Below are positions 39,101 to 50,885 of a stretch of 64,000 nt of DNA, in pieces; within the stretch, counting starts at the first letter, position 1; every line of letters begins with the position of its first letter. The notes beneath the pieces were generated by a model. The model was given only the letters and a program-made list of their open reading frames with translations, did no database searches and had not been told where the DNA came from. A program made the position numbers and the translations under genes. The stretch covers positions 10,294,922-10,358,921 of the forward strand of contig OU744454.1 of NCBI GenBank assembly GCA_916610825.1, read 5' to 3'. This DNA is from Haliclystus octoradiatus (taxonomy: Eukaryota; Cnidaria; Staurozoa; Stauromedusae; Haliclystidae).

Positions 39101-41473
39101 TTGCATTCCAGGTATGGTCACTCTCAAGTCAACACTGAGCTCTTCCGTCTTGATGCTAACTTTCATACATCTGAGTACGGTCATGCATTACTTCGAGACT
39201 GTTACCATGCACCAGAGAAACTTTCTGACGAAGGAGGTCTCGATCCTCTCCTCCGCGGAATGATGTATTTTCCTGCTCAAGAAATGGACACTCACATGGT
39301 CGATGATATGCGAAACTTGCTTTTCACAACTGGATATAGACAAAGCATAGATTTGGCCGTGTTGAATATCGAGAGAGGACGTGACCATGGCTTGCCTGAT
39401 TATAACACTGCTAGAAAGTTAATGGGATTTGAAGGTTAGTAAACGAATATTTTCTTCCATTTATTTTTAACTATAGTAATTATTCTTGTATAATTTCTAT
39501 AAAAGGGACATCGCCCTCTTGCAATACGAAACGCAAATGTCACAGATTATTCCAAGTAATGACGTTATTACTGATTAATACGACAGTATCAAAACCACGA
39601 GAAACAAGCTATCTCATCCTAGTGAAAATTGTTTTAGTAAAGACAATTTATAATTCTTCTGCTTATAGGAGTGAAAGACTTTTCGGAGATCAGCAGCAAT
39701 ACTGAGGTGGCTGAAAAACTAAAGGAATTATACAAAACAGTAGATAATATTGATTTGTGGGTTGGCGGACTGAGTGAAGATCACGAAGAAGGCTCCGAAA
39801 TGGGAAAAACGTTTAGAGCAATTTTAATGGCAACTTTCTTGCGTCTCAGAAACGGGGATAGATTCTGGTATCAAAACATTATGTCGTCACAAGTAAGTTC
39901 AACTTTTCAAATATCAATGGTCATGCCTAAATATCAATAGAAATAGAAGAGTCATCCGGTCACGGTCGCGGATGTATTCGGCAGGGTGACACCTTCTCAA
40001 TTACATGTAAAATGTTTCAAAATAAATTTCAAAATATGACTATGCTGAAACCAGATGATGATTTGTGTAGCAGTTATAATGATATTGGTAGTTTTTTCTC
40101 TGGAATTCATTGGTAATTTCCGAATATCTGCCTTTGATTTTATAGGAAATCAAAAAAGTTGAGGCGATGACATTAGCTAAAATGATTCAAATGAACACAG
40201 GATTTCAGAACGTACCTTCATTTAGTTTCTTTGCCATGGATAGCTGCAGTGATGTGAAAGATTTTCAATGCGTTAGGAAAGAAAGTGAGGACGTGACTGT
40301 TTTGAAAACTGAAAATGTCGAATTAAAAATGCTGGTGAAAATGTCCCACGCAGACTATTTGAATGCAAAGAAATATTACAAAGAAGCAGATAAAGACAAA
40401 GACGATTTTCAATCACTAAGCATTGGGCTAGGTGTCGTAGCTGGTTTCTTCATTATTTTGAGCTTACTGCTATTACTGGTATTACTAATAAATTTTTGCA
40501 GAAGAAAGAGAGAAACAAAGTCATCCACAAGTAAGAAAAATAACAATGATATAGGCTTACATAATATATATATATCTACTGTAGAACATAACAAGGTTTT
40601 GCTGTGAATAATTCTCGCAATCTGATTGGTTAACGCCTATGAAGCCATCTCGCGACATCAAAGCGGTAAATGAAAACAGGACAAAAACCTATGGAACCAT
40701 ATTTTCAAAATGGCTAACCGCAGCTTAGAAAATATGAAATTCAATGTGCCAAGCAACTCTCATCTTAACTTTTTTCTGGTGGTGTCATAAAGAGAATTAG
40801 GAGAATTACATAGTTGATCAGGGTTTGTAATATCAACAAATGTTCTTAAAAAGCGTACCAAACAGTCACAAGTTGGGGCTGGCTACGTTCTAAACCAAAC
40901 AGTTCACGGAAAGTGTGAACTATTTGTTTAATATCGAACACTTCAAGATGGTGTGATTGCGGATATATGTTAAGCAGCCAATTGTCATATGGTTTACCTG
41001 GTTTAACCCACCTTACAGCAAGAACGTACGAGCAAATATTGACAAAACATTTTTACATCTATTTAATAATACGGCCTGTGTAGTAATGAAGTCTCTTACA
41101 AAAAAATCAACCAATAGAGCCACTTTGACAATCAGATAGTTATTGAAAATGGTCTACGATTATTCACTATGATGATATTATGATCTAATTAGAGTCAAAA
41201 AATATTTTAAAATTTGCACCGGACATAGTTCCAGGCTCTTTTCATTTCTATCTGAGTTTAACAATATGACTTGACAATGGACTCAATGGACATTAATTGA
41301 ATTTTAAATAATAAATAATAGATTTCAAGACGGAGTTTAGTCAGTCTGTTCATCTTTTAACTACCTTTTGTTTTTCTGCTATTTTCTTAGATTACAAGGT
41401 CCATGACAACCGAAGCAGTCCTTCAACGAAGAGTGACCTTGGATCAAGGAATAATGGGTTTGCATACCCTTAA
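25524..41473 (+). CDS. CRTAC-type beta-propeller, ASPIC/UnbV and haem peroxidase membrane fusion protein
   Basis: Twenty-five GT-AG exons join in phase to 1405 codons: 25524-25799, 28856-29087, 29463-29782, 30074-30120, 30668-30776, 30943-31257, 31590-31677, 31888-31994, 32518-32584, 32943-33051, 33162-33240, 33453-33631, 33748-33817, 34453-34688, 35072-35300, 35679-35735, 36368-36463, 36877-36947, 37614-37776, 37870-38040, 38185-38366, 39112-39434, 39669-39892, 40146-40530, 41391-41473. A signal peptide opens the protein. Residues about 93-545 hold FG-GAP/VCBS repeats with calcium loops (DYDNDG, DADQDG, DFNNDG). ASPIC/UnbV covers about 548-643 and a linker about 667-744. The animal haem peroxidase (745 to about 1280) has distal Gln840, His844 and Arg976, proximal RYGH (His1071) and 'LNIERGRDHG'. 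Myeloperoxidase's two haem-ester acids are Ser843 and Val979 here. A helix (1342-1367) and a 38-residue basic tail follow. I infer an extracellular, membrane-anchored peroxidase. It could be two genes, but no stop, poly(A) signal or second signal peptide separates the halves. Confidence 0.88.
28391..28612 (-). mobile_element. tRNA-derived SINE in intron 1
   Basis: On the minus strand the head carries an A box (TGGTGTAGTGGCTAGG, plus coordinates 28579-28594) and a B box (GGGTTCAATCCC, 28548-28559) at tRNA-like spacing. A body follows that includes GGCGTCAGGAAAGGCACCCG, and the element ends in a run of about 15 A (plus-strand T run at 28391-28405). This is the full pol III SINE plan. It sits antisense in the 3-kb first intron of the fusion gene. 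Confidence 0.85.
30003..30024. repeat. (AAT)n microsatellite in intron 3
   Basis: About seven AAT units. Confidence 0.9.
33114..33138. repeat. (AT)n microsatellite in intron 10
   Basis: About twelve AT units lie some 25 bp before the acceptor of exon 11. Confidence 0.9.
35355..35555. repeat. Dispersed repeat in intron 15, related to 40,582-40,785
   Basis: Two stretches of about 200 bp in introns 15 and 24 of the fusion gene align in the same orientation with scattered substitutions and small gaps. They share blocks such as GCAATCTGATTGGTTAACGC and CCATATTTTCAAAATGGCT. This is probably one family of short mobile element, inserted twice. Confidence 0.75.
36039..36190. repeat. Small inverted repeat (MITE-like) in intron 16
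   Basis: A block at 36,039-36,095 containing AAATTCCTGCA is repeated in inverted, diverged form at 36,138-36,190 (TGCAGGAATTT). Together they would form an imperfect hairpin. Confidence 0.5.
40582..40785. repeat. Second copy of the 200-bp dispersed repeat, in intron 24
   Basis: This aligns with 35,355-35,555 in the same orientation. It lies next to the left arm of the inverted repeat at 40,795-40,937. Confidence 0.75.
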
Positions 41474-42833
41474 CGGATTTATTATTTTAATGTACTGCTT
41501 GAATCACAAAAAAGTTGATAAAATGGATCATTACAGCGACAATTCAATCAGCGTTGATACATCCACATACTTCGTATATAGTTTGTGTTCCGTACGCCTC
41601 CGGATTTGCTGGCCAATGAATTAGCGTATTTTTCACTATCTCATCAATCTAGAATTAATATTAGCACTTTTTAGAGGTTTAAATGCATACACCAACTCAT
41701 CCAAAGTAATTCAAATTGTATTTATTTTATCAAGTAGAAGGTAAATTTTCAAAGAGTGTATGACCAAATTTATATTAATAAAGGGAACAGATAAGTCTGA
41801 AATGTCTTTTGTTTAGGAGTAATAATTTCGTCTCGCCTACAAGAGTGTGCGTGTGATTTGTAGCCAATATGAGAAAGGATTGCTCGTTGATGAGGGTTTC
41901 CACTAGACAAAAGTTTCGCTGCAACAAATTTTCCAAGGATGAAAAAGCTAATACGCATTCGTAGTGTGACGCACAAGCCACTCAGGATCAGCATTGACAA
42001 TTGGCTTCAACGAAATTTGTAGTAGGAACTGTTCCTATTTCTTTGCGATTCGCTTCGGCGAAAGATAATCAGAACCAATCAGAACACAGCATTAATGTTG
42101 TCATAGTATCGTTATGTTTGTTAAACCTGTTCCACATGCCCTCTGTACTCCACTTTACCAACTGCCCTTTCGTATAGGAATAGAGTAGCGGAATAATGGG
42201 CCTTGTGGAGCTAGGCTATATGTTTGTAGAAATTTCTTTGATTATCGCAAATATTCAACAATTATTGCCCCTTTATATAAGTTTATATTTAATATGATTT
42301 TGCAAACAATAATTTTCTATCAAACAATTTTTTTAAGTACAGATTAAATACAGGTAAACAGATTTACTTGACATCGTCTCCTGAATTCTTAAATGATTTT
42401 CAGATTAAAGTATTCTGATTCAAATTCATCTTTTTTGCCAAAAGAATTATCTTCTCTGCTTCCTTTTTCAAATTAATTCTTATCCCAAAACGCTTGATAT
42501 ATGAATTTGATTGAGTTTTTTTTATATTCGAAGCAGTACGGATATGAAACATTTGCAGCCACAAAAGCATAATTAATTTACAAAACTGTTGTATGAACTA
42601 CCAACAGAAACATTGAACAAAGGAATTTTATAGACTAATATTTAATTTATGATTTTTTTCGCCTTCTCGTTTTCTCCTTACGTGCCTCTCGTGGTGCTAT
42701 CAGAGCATAGTTAACGGAAAGTATGAACTATTTGGTTTAGAACATAGCCAGCCCGAGTTGTGACTGTTGGGGACGTTTTTTCAGAGCATTTTTCTGATCT
42801 TTCAATCCACGATCAAGTATGTAATTCTCCTAT
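40795..42833. repeat. Inverted repeat pair enclosing the last exon of the fusion gene
   Basis: The left arm (about 40,795-40,905) and right arm (about 42,720-42,833) are inverted copies of about 115 bp at roughly 75-80% identity by eye. They share GGAGAATTACATA, AACAGTCACAA and GGCTGGCTACGTTCTAAACC blocks. Exon 25 (41,391-41,473) and the poly(A) signal lie between them. The arms may be the ends of a 2-kb transposon or two separate insertions in opposite orientation. Confidence 0.6.
41777..41782 (+). terminator. Poly(A) signal of the fusion gene
   Basis: An AATAAA lies about 300 bp after the TAA stop at 41,471-41,473. It is the first one downstream of the last exon that I noticed. Confidence 0.5.
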
Positions 42834-45800
42834 TTGCGTTTTCTGCGTAAAGCTAATTGGCGTTTTAGTTGACGTTCATAACTTCATATTGAGCTTTTAA
42901 TGATGGCGATGGCGGTTTAAACTTTGCAGTTTCCAGATTTTGTAAGAGTGAAATTGTTGGAAACACAATGTAAAATTGTTTGAAATGATGGAATCAGTAC
43001 AGCTTCATATGCAACAAAGTATTTATATTTATGAAGAAGATATATTTAACTGAGATGAGATGGATAAGTGAAAATATTCAAGTGAGTTTGTCTGAATTCG
43101 AACTGACACGAGTTGACATAAGCCTAGCGCGAGTTGAGATTCTTTTCTTCGTTATTGGCGTTGATTTCTTCATATTCTAATTCCCCATTTTGCCTCAATA
43201 GCAAAATAAGCAATACCTTTGAGTCAGTTAGTTAGTTAATTTGTATGTGGGTAATATTGCGAAGATGTTTGTGCGATTTTATGGTCGCACACCTCACTTC
43301 ACACAACAAGCATAGGCCTATTATAATTTTCTAAGGGTTAGGCGAAATTCACAAGCTTTGTTAAAAAAACATCATCGTAAGAACATGATACATCATCATT
43401 TATCCAGAGCCTTCAAGTTTGAATTAATTATTTTTCCATAGAGCAGAGACATTTGAGCTTAAGATCAATTTTGCTTCTTAAAAAGTCATTAACAGACACA
43501 ACTGCCTCGGACTTTGCTGAAATACTCTCGGGAACTACGTAAATATAATAGTAAAACCAATTTAATATAACACAGTATCACACGTTTAAGGGCCATCCAT
43601 GAAGTACTCAGAGAGTCAGAGTCAGACTGGACCCTCCCTGTATTCAGCAGTACACTTTCAAATAACCCGCCTACCTTTCATGTACGCCAGGCTACTTGCA
43701 AAGATTCCCCCTCTTCTCACTAGTCTCTGCTTTTGTTGTTGTGGTTTGAGCAAGCAAGGCAACAGATTATTTAAAATTGCTGATTAAATTGCTTGAGATA
43801 GATTGTAGAGCTTTTGTTACTCTTCGTGTGCCTCCAGTGCCAAACCTTTTCAGGGATGATTTAAAGATACATCTGTAGGCCTACTGTGATGATTGGTACC
43901 CCTCCACCTTGTACCCGCAACTGTACGCTTGTGATGTAATTTCCGAAATCTCCAATAACGAAATATCACCAGCAATCGTCTGCAAATTATTAGTGAAACG
44001 TAATTCTGTTGCCCCAAAACATTTCCAGGGAACACTCTTTCTTCTCAGGGGTGCAATCACCCTTCTCTGCAATCTGGTTTAGGCCTATTATGACCGCTGA
44101 TTATTTCACATTGAATTTACATCCTACACTATTTACATCCAGAAGCGGATAAAAATTGATATTTTTTATGATTCATAAGCCAAACCTCAGCAGAAAATTC
44201 ACATTTCTTATTTATAAGAGCAATTACCGGAAGGCTATGATATTTCACATAAAACTAAATGCAAGAAGAAGTAGGCCTAATTCATCATTTATGCTTTTAA
44301 ATACACCCTCAAAACGTTTTATTAAATTTGACTCCTGCAACCTATTGTTTCCCGCTACATAAGATCAGACTTTTCATTAGATATTGAACAACATCATATT
44401 TTGGTTGTAATCATACTTCAAGTTCTTTCAAAATTTCTGACGGAATTTATAGAAAGAGCGCTGGATTTTTTCATGAAATGTATCGTTAAGTTTTATTATT
44501 GACTTTCCTTCCATGCCAAGTTGTTGCTGTTGGCCAATTTTTTTTTGGTTTAAATGATATTTTCTTTGCAAAAGTATGTCTTGGAAGCCATTATCAGATT
44601 GGTATCAATCTTGCAGCATCTTTTAGCATGCATTAAAGATGTTGTCATTGAGGCGACCATCATCCATTTCAATTAGCTATCAAAAAAGACATAACTAAGT
44701 TAATGATCTGTCCATTCTACACATCACACATGTCACAAGAAACATAACAGACCAAATGGTTACTCCTGTGAGAGATTGTTACAAATTCAACTTGATAATG
44801 TAGTACCTTCCTTCATGCATCGATAATACATGTATGCGATTCATGTTGAATGGATTTCTGATACCTGTAATGCAGTTGAGCCAATTTACACCTCGCTGGA
44901 AAGCTTCAGATTCAGGTCTTCACATCTGCAAATGACAATTGATTGTTTCATTGTTAACATAGTGTTATATTCAAGCTTTCTAGCAAAATTTGGCCCTCCC
45001 TGTAAGCAGCAGTACATTTTCAAATGACCCCTGGAGGCTATCTGTTGTTTCTACTTATTCTATTTATCCACTCTTGACCTCCTTGTTGGGCCAATTTTTT
45101 ATGTAAATTATTCTTGGTTAGTGTGGATAGATTAATGTTGCAAATTTTCGAATTTCAGGAGAAGTCAACTGCGTAGCCTCCAGATGTCGCTATGGTGTAT
45201 TCTAGATTATTATGTGTGTCATTAGTTGGGTCTGTTCTAAGTTTATGATATACAACTATTGATTATAAGATTATTGACTGTATAATATTTGCTGCTTATA
45301 TTTGATCATTATTAAATGGAGTGTGTCATGTTTCAAATGCATCACTTGCTACAAATTATCATTCGACTAATATATATTTTTTGTTCATATTCACTTGTAT
45401 TTGAAATAATAGCTAGATATAATATTTGAAATGAAATTCTATGGTACAGTTATAAATGTTTGGAGGTCATAGTTTTCAAAGTTACAATTCTTTGTTGCCC
45501 TTCAGAAAATTGAGATCATTTTTAGATTTTGTTGTTGTTTTGTTTCCCAATTTTTTCAGGGGCCGTTTGCCCGTTTCAGGATTTTTTCAAGGGCTGTTCT
45601 CATTGCTTGAGGTTTAATACTGGTTTGTTCTATTTGACCAGATTCTATTATGATGGGATTACGTTCCAGTTCCAGAGTACTGACTTCATCTTCTTCCAAT
45701 TTTTCAACTGATGCTACTACTGGATTGATCCATTTCAAATTATTAATCAAAATCCGTGATCCATGTTAAAACGAACAATAAAAGGATTGATCTCTTTGAT

Positions 45801-48800
45801 CTGACGACACGTGTGATTTGAATCATATTTCCCGCCAAAAATCATGGATTTCTAAGCGTGGGACGTTTGATTTAAAAGTCAAGACTTTGATTGAGAACGG
45901 GAGAAACAATTCAATTTTTTCATAATTTACGTTATATGTGAAGATATTATTACGGTTATTATTATTACTGAACAGTAAAGGAACATCATCTAAACTTTTT
46001 GCGAATTTTTTGGGGGACTTTTGTTATGCAATTCTTCGGCATGTTTATTCAAAATGACTCTCAACTCGTGTCAGCCTTAATTCAACTTGTATCAGCTTCA
46101 TAAAAACATATCAAAATAGCAGCCAATTTCATCGCTCTGGATGCTTTCTTATAGGGCATAAATGATCCAAACTGATGTAAAATGATGCTGTAAGACTTTG
46201 ATGGGTTTTCTTGGTATATCGTAAGCATAAACAACAAACTACTTCTGTTCTTTTTTATATTTCTATACTATCAACTCGTGTCAGCCTCAATTCAACTTGT
46301 ATCAGCTTCATAAAAACATATCAACATAAACAGCTAACATCATCGCTCTGGATGCATATATTATTGCGCTTGCCTGGCAAAATATGTTATCCTACATATT
46401 TCCCTTATAATTTTGATGAGCAATGAAGTCAAGGCAATCGTGAAAGCTTATATGTTGCAGCACGCTTGCAGTTACTAAACTACGAGACAAACGCCATTAC
46501 TGAATGCGATTAAGTTGACGATAGACGCAAAAGCAACATTACGTGGAAACGTAACCGCGCTCGTACTATTGAAAAAGTAGACTGGATACTAAATAGAGCT
46601 GACGCGAGTTGAATTTTCCGTTTACCGTAGGCGGGTTAAAATTAAAAATGGTAGCTTTAATTTTCTATTGTTTCGAACGTTTCCGCTGTAGACATCTTTT
46701 GTTCTCTAATCGTTTCATTTCAGCGCGCATGCTTAGATTGTCTTCAAATTATTTAACTCGGGTAGGCGGGTTACTCAGGTGGCCCTTGTAAACACACAAC
46801 ACATTTTAACTCGGTAAGGCGAGTAACTCGCCTACCCGGGCAACTCGCCCTCCTTGTAAACAGGGCCTTAAACTCAACTAAAAGCTAAGAGGAAAAATTG
46901 ATATCGAGAAATTTACTTTTCTCTTCTTGATATTTAAAGAATGGATGCTTAACATCGTTTTCTTACATGGTCATGGATTCTTATCTTTGAACAATACTTT
47001 CTATTATTTTATGTGTGTTATTCATTATGGAAAACTGAATGGGAAAACTTGAAATGGAAAGAAAATGTTTCTACCTATAATTTGAAGAATTTCGTAAAAA
47101 GCCGTGAATGTGAAGAAAGAAATGTTTGCTAATTGCCTATTTAAAAGAGCAGACTATTGAATTTATGATAAGTTTTTAGAATGTTGCTAACCTTCATTTG
47201 GAGAAATGGTTTAATTATTTGAAATTTTAGCGGTTGATTTTGTGTAGCCTATGTTATGGTTTTGGTAGTTTATGAAAAGCTTATCTTTCTACGCCAGGAA
47301 TTTAGTTTTTCTACTCATATCTAGGAACTTGAAAAAATTGGCCAGAAAAGGATAAGGGGATGTATTAATGAAATGAAGTTATGTTATCTTATGTTTTCAC
47401 AATCATCAATACTGTAAAATTAGGGCAAATTGTTTTTGAATTGTTAATTTTTTGCAAAATATTTCTATACTTTAAACATGTTTGTTTACTGGCTCAGATA
47501 TTTCTCCTGCAAGCCATTTGATTTATTTTTGAACAAATGAGAAACTGCATGAAACAGTAACTCAATGAAATTGTATATGACTCTACAAATATTCACTGTA
47601 TTTGCTTTTTACTCTTTATTATTTGCTAGTTTATAATGCCATATTTAAATAATTATCGGTTGTTTGGTATTTTCATAAATTTCTTGAAATCGACGGGGTC
47701 AAGCAATGGCGTTATTGGCGTTAACCAATCAAATTGCAAGAATAAATCGTAGCAGATCCTTGATATGTTCTAATGATATTTGGCGCACGAGAGGCACGTA
47801 GGAGAAAACGAGAAGGCATCAGAAAATTTCGAGCCGCCGAGTGCACCAAATATCAATAGCTCATATGAAACTGTGCGCCAATTGCTTTGAATTATAACTG
47901 GCACAACTTTTGCAAGCATCTACATGTCTTTCTTTCTCATACAATGTTTTTGTAAACTCCTGATCAAATTGGAAATTCTCTTTCGTAAAAAAAGGATCGA
48001 AATGTAAGATCGATTGTGTTTTCGGATCTAGTTTTGCTATGATGATTTGGCGTCAAACTCTAACCAATCAGATTGATCGAATCATTTTCGTTATAAGACA
48101 AAATATATCTTAGTAGTTAAGCATTTGTTGGCGGGCGATTGTTCTTTAATTTACAGTTGTAAGTATTCTTGCTCTTTTCCAGACGGTCATTGAATTGTTA
48201 TGATTATTTATTATTTTGCTTATATTGTCGTGCAGCTTTAGCTATCTTTATTCAATTTCCTATTGAAAATTTTGTGTAGTTTGTGAGCGTCATGAAAATG
48301 TTTATTAATTAGATGTAAAAATGTTTTGCCAATATTAGTTCGTACATTCTTGTTTTGTAGGTGGGTTAAACCATATGATTTGCCTTCTTCTATCTCTTCT
48401 ATTATTGGAAATTGTGCTTTTTCCTTTTTCCTTTGTTAATCTTTTACTGTCAACTATATAGCAAATTCTTGTAGCTTGAAGCTCTTGTAAGTAATTATCA
48501 ATATTGGCGTTAGGTTTATTTGAAGAGGCAAAATGAATGTCTTCGATTTGCGAGTAGTCACTGGCACCTGTAAAACTTGGACAATCTATAGCTCCAACTT
48601 ACAATATAACTTATTCGGTCTTCGACGATCCGTGTGGCAGCATGGTGGCAGTCTCGAGGTAAAACATAATGCTGGCAACGTATGACTGCACATCTAGCTT
48701 GAACGCGTTTGTCAACCAACAGGGCTGTCAATAAGCCTCTTATTACATGAAGTGAAAACACAGTATAGTTGATTAATATCCTGGTTGACAATAAGAGCAT

Positions 48801-49050
48801 AAATGAGGAATAACAGTTCAAAATATAGGTATTTGACATTTCCAATGTTGATATACAAAGTAAATAGATTCTTACATAAAACAAATTAAAAAAATGCACC
48901 GGCTCTTAAACCAATTTGTAGTGTCAGCGGAGACCGGACAAAGGTCAAGCAACACCAATTCGGAACAAATTGTTTAAGCACGTTTATTGTCTAGCTTACC
49001 GTCTTGAGCCTGTTCTCTGCAATAGAGAATTATATTCTGTTAGAAAAAAT
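42834..49050. other. Repeat-rich stretch without a convincing gene
   Basis: Four items stand out. GCCTTCTCGTTTTCTCC... at 42,661-42,693 recurs inverted at about 47,808-47,840. An approximately 90-bp block containing CTCGTGTCAGCC occurs at about 46,061-46,146 and again at 46,269-46,356. A block with CCCTCCCTGTA...CAGCAGTACA occurs at about 43,629-43,675 and 44,993-45,029. At 46,720-46,870, GGTAGGCGGGTTA-type motifs in both orientations end in TTGTAAACAGGGCC, which looks like a transposon terminus. A 64-codon minus-strand frame (45,750-45,556) has a coding-like composition but no recognised family. Confidence 0.45.
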
Positions 49051-49563
49051 ATGGAAGATAATGCCAATGCTTGTGTTTATTATTTTTCCTACGGATCGAA
49101 CATGAATCCTGATCGAATGAGAAGCAAAGGAGCACGTTTTACAAGCAGAGAACTTGGCAAACTCTCTGGATATCGTCTCTGTTTCAATAAAAGATTCGAA
49201 GCAGATCCTAGATACTGTTTTGCAAACATTTCCATGGCTGATGAAAAAGATTCTGTATTTGGAGCTTTATATTCATGTACAAGCACTTCATTGCAACTGC
49301 TCGATTGTTTTGAAAAGGTTTCTGAAAACCATTCTGCAAGACATAAAGTTCAACTCGAATTGGCCAATGGGGAAGCTGTAACCGCAATAACATATATTAC
49401 GAATGAGAAATTCATTACGGAAGGATTGTCTATTCCATCTGGTTATATGAAACATATATTAAAAGGAGAAGATATCCTACCAAGTAATTATACAGAGTTT
49501 CTGAAAAGATTTAAAGTCGTTGAGACGAATGAAGGAGCCAATAACATGTGGAGCTCATGCTGA
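49051..49563 (+). CDS. Gamma-glutamylcyclotransferase-like protein, tandem copy 1
   Basis: This is a single-exon gene of 170 residues. The start is the first ATG of the frame. The fold signature 'YFSYGSNMNPDRM' (YGSN at 14-17) binds the gamma-glutamyl moiety in GGCT enzymes. 'VFGALY' (69-74) and 'LDCFEKV' follow, with Glu88 at the position of the catalytic Glu of human GGCT. The family releases 5-oxoproline from gamma-glutamyl peptides or amines in the cytosol. The length is close to the usual 160-190 residues. The C-terminus is about 12 residues longer than in the two neighbours. AATAAA lies at 49,755-49,760. It is the most diverged of three head-to-tail copies, about 0.7 kb apart, all without introns. 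The exact substrate cannot be read from sequence. Confidence 0.85.
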   Translation: MEDNANACVYYFSYGSNMNPDRMRSKGARFTSRELGKLSGYRLCFNKRFEADPRYCFANISMADEKDSVFGALYSCTSTSLQLLDCFEKVSENHSARHKVQLELANGEAVTAITYITNEKFITEGLSIPSGYMKHILKGEDILPSNYTEFLKRFKVVETNEGANNMWSSC

Positions 49564-49754
49564 CAAGACGTGTGGTGATCGTGGTGTGTCTATGGTTTAC
49601 GATTTTTATATACTTTATACTTAACCACTCGTTCCTGTTATTTAAAACCCTTTATTACATAATGTCTTAATGTCTGTTTTCCTGTTAACTTATCTATGTA
49701 TGCAACATGTATTCAGTCCTTTGAAAAAAAGTTATATATAACTTAAGGTTTCTG

Positions 49755-49760
49755 AATAAA
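49755..49760 (+). terminator. Poly(A) signal of cyclotransferase copy 1
   Basis: AATAAA about 190 bp after the stop codon, followed by an ATG-rich microsatellite. Confidence 0.55.
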
Positions 49761-50269
49761 TGATGATGGTGATGATGATGAACTCGTTCAGTTTTATAAT
49801 TATTTTGTTTTGAAATTTGCTTGCAAGCGCTAATCTTTGTCTGTCAGTTCAAAATAGACTTGAATCTTAACATGGATCGAATACCTTCGTCTTCGCCTTC
49901 TTCAAAGAATTCTACTAATGCCAGTCTAGCATGAAATTCAAGACGAATAAATAATTCTATGAAACTGTAATGTCTTGAATACTTCCCTCTATTTGATTCA
50001 GGAAAATATCAACAATAGTGACAACAGCGTTATTATTTGAAGTTACTATAGAATGAAGGGAATTATGTAAACATCAAAGAGCCTTTGGAATTGATGCACA
50101 AAGCAATCTTCTCTTGGTTGGCTGGACACCACAACATGCATGCACTTCTGAAAATCAAAAGTAATTAAATAAACAACGTTTCAAATCACACATTTGCAAG
50201 AATTTCCTAAATTGTAAGAAGCTAAACGTGTCCGTAGCTACTAGTAAACGACTTTTATAATCGTCCAAA

Positions 50270-50746
50270 ATGAGTGAAATCAACTCGAGTGTATATTATT
50301 TTGCATATGGCTCAAATATGAACCCTAAAAGAATGCAGAATCGTGAAGCAGAGTATTCCAAGAGAGAGCTGGGTAAAGTTGCTGGTTATAGATTGGATTT
50401 CAATGTGCGTTCGGCTATAAAACAGGTTTGTCATGCAAATATTACACGAGGAGAATGCACAGACTTCGTATTTGGTGCTTTGTACCATTGTTCGAACTCA
50501 ACATTGGAGAAGTTGGATCATTTTGAAAACATTGTCGAACATCAATACGAAAGGGATACAGTACCTGTTGAGTTGGTCAATGGCCATGTTGTTATGGCAA
50601 CTGTTTATGTCGGCGGGAAAAGCTACCTCACTGAAGGACTTCCAATCCCATCCTGGTACATGGATCATCTTCTCAAAGGACAAGATATACTTCCAAAGGA
50701 ATATACAGAATTTCTACAGCACTTTGAAGTGATAGACGATGTTTAA
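50270..50746 (+). CDS. Gamma-glutamylcyclotransferase-like protein, tandem copy 2
   Basis: This single-exon gene has 158 residues. 'VYYFAYGSNMNPKRM' opens the fold (YGSN 13-16). 'FVFGALYHC' is at 67-73 and 'KLDHFENIV' supplies Glu86 as the likely catalytic acid. The C-terminal 'GQDILPKEYTEFLQHFEV' matches the other two copies. The ATG at 50,270 is preceded by stop codons in frame and gives the same N-terminal length as copy 3. It lies 706 bp after copy 1 in the same orientation and has its own poly(A) signal at 50,880-50,885, so each copy looks like an independent transcription unit. Confidence 0.85.
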   Translation: MSEINSSVYYFAYGSNMNPKRMQNREAEYSKRELGKVAGYRLDFNVRSAIKQVCHANITRGECTDFVFGALYHCSNSTLEKLDHFENIVEHQYERDTVPVELVNGHVVMATVYVGGKSYLTEGLPIPSWYMDHLLKGQDILPKEYTEFLQHFEVIDDV

Positions 50747-50879
50747 GGACTTTTACCGTTTTGACGACAAATTAGTGTCAAACTCATTAGTCAACAATTA
50801 TCCTTACGTAACTCATTCGTTTTATAGGATATGCCGGGAGGATATCTTTAGTATTGTTTTCGTAAACATAACATTTGCG

Positions 50880-50885
50880 AATAAA
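50880..50885 (+). terminator. Poly(A) signal of cyclotransferase copy 2
   Basis: AATAAA about 135 bp after the stop codon. An (AT)n run follows at about 50,907-50,927. Confidence 0.55.

Noticed and set aside
46061-46356. Possible CRISPR-like or satellite array
   Set aside because: Only two imperfect copies about 208 bp apart. The genome is animal, and there is no array of regular spacers.
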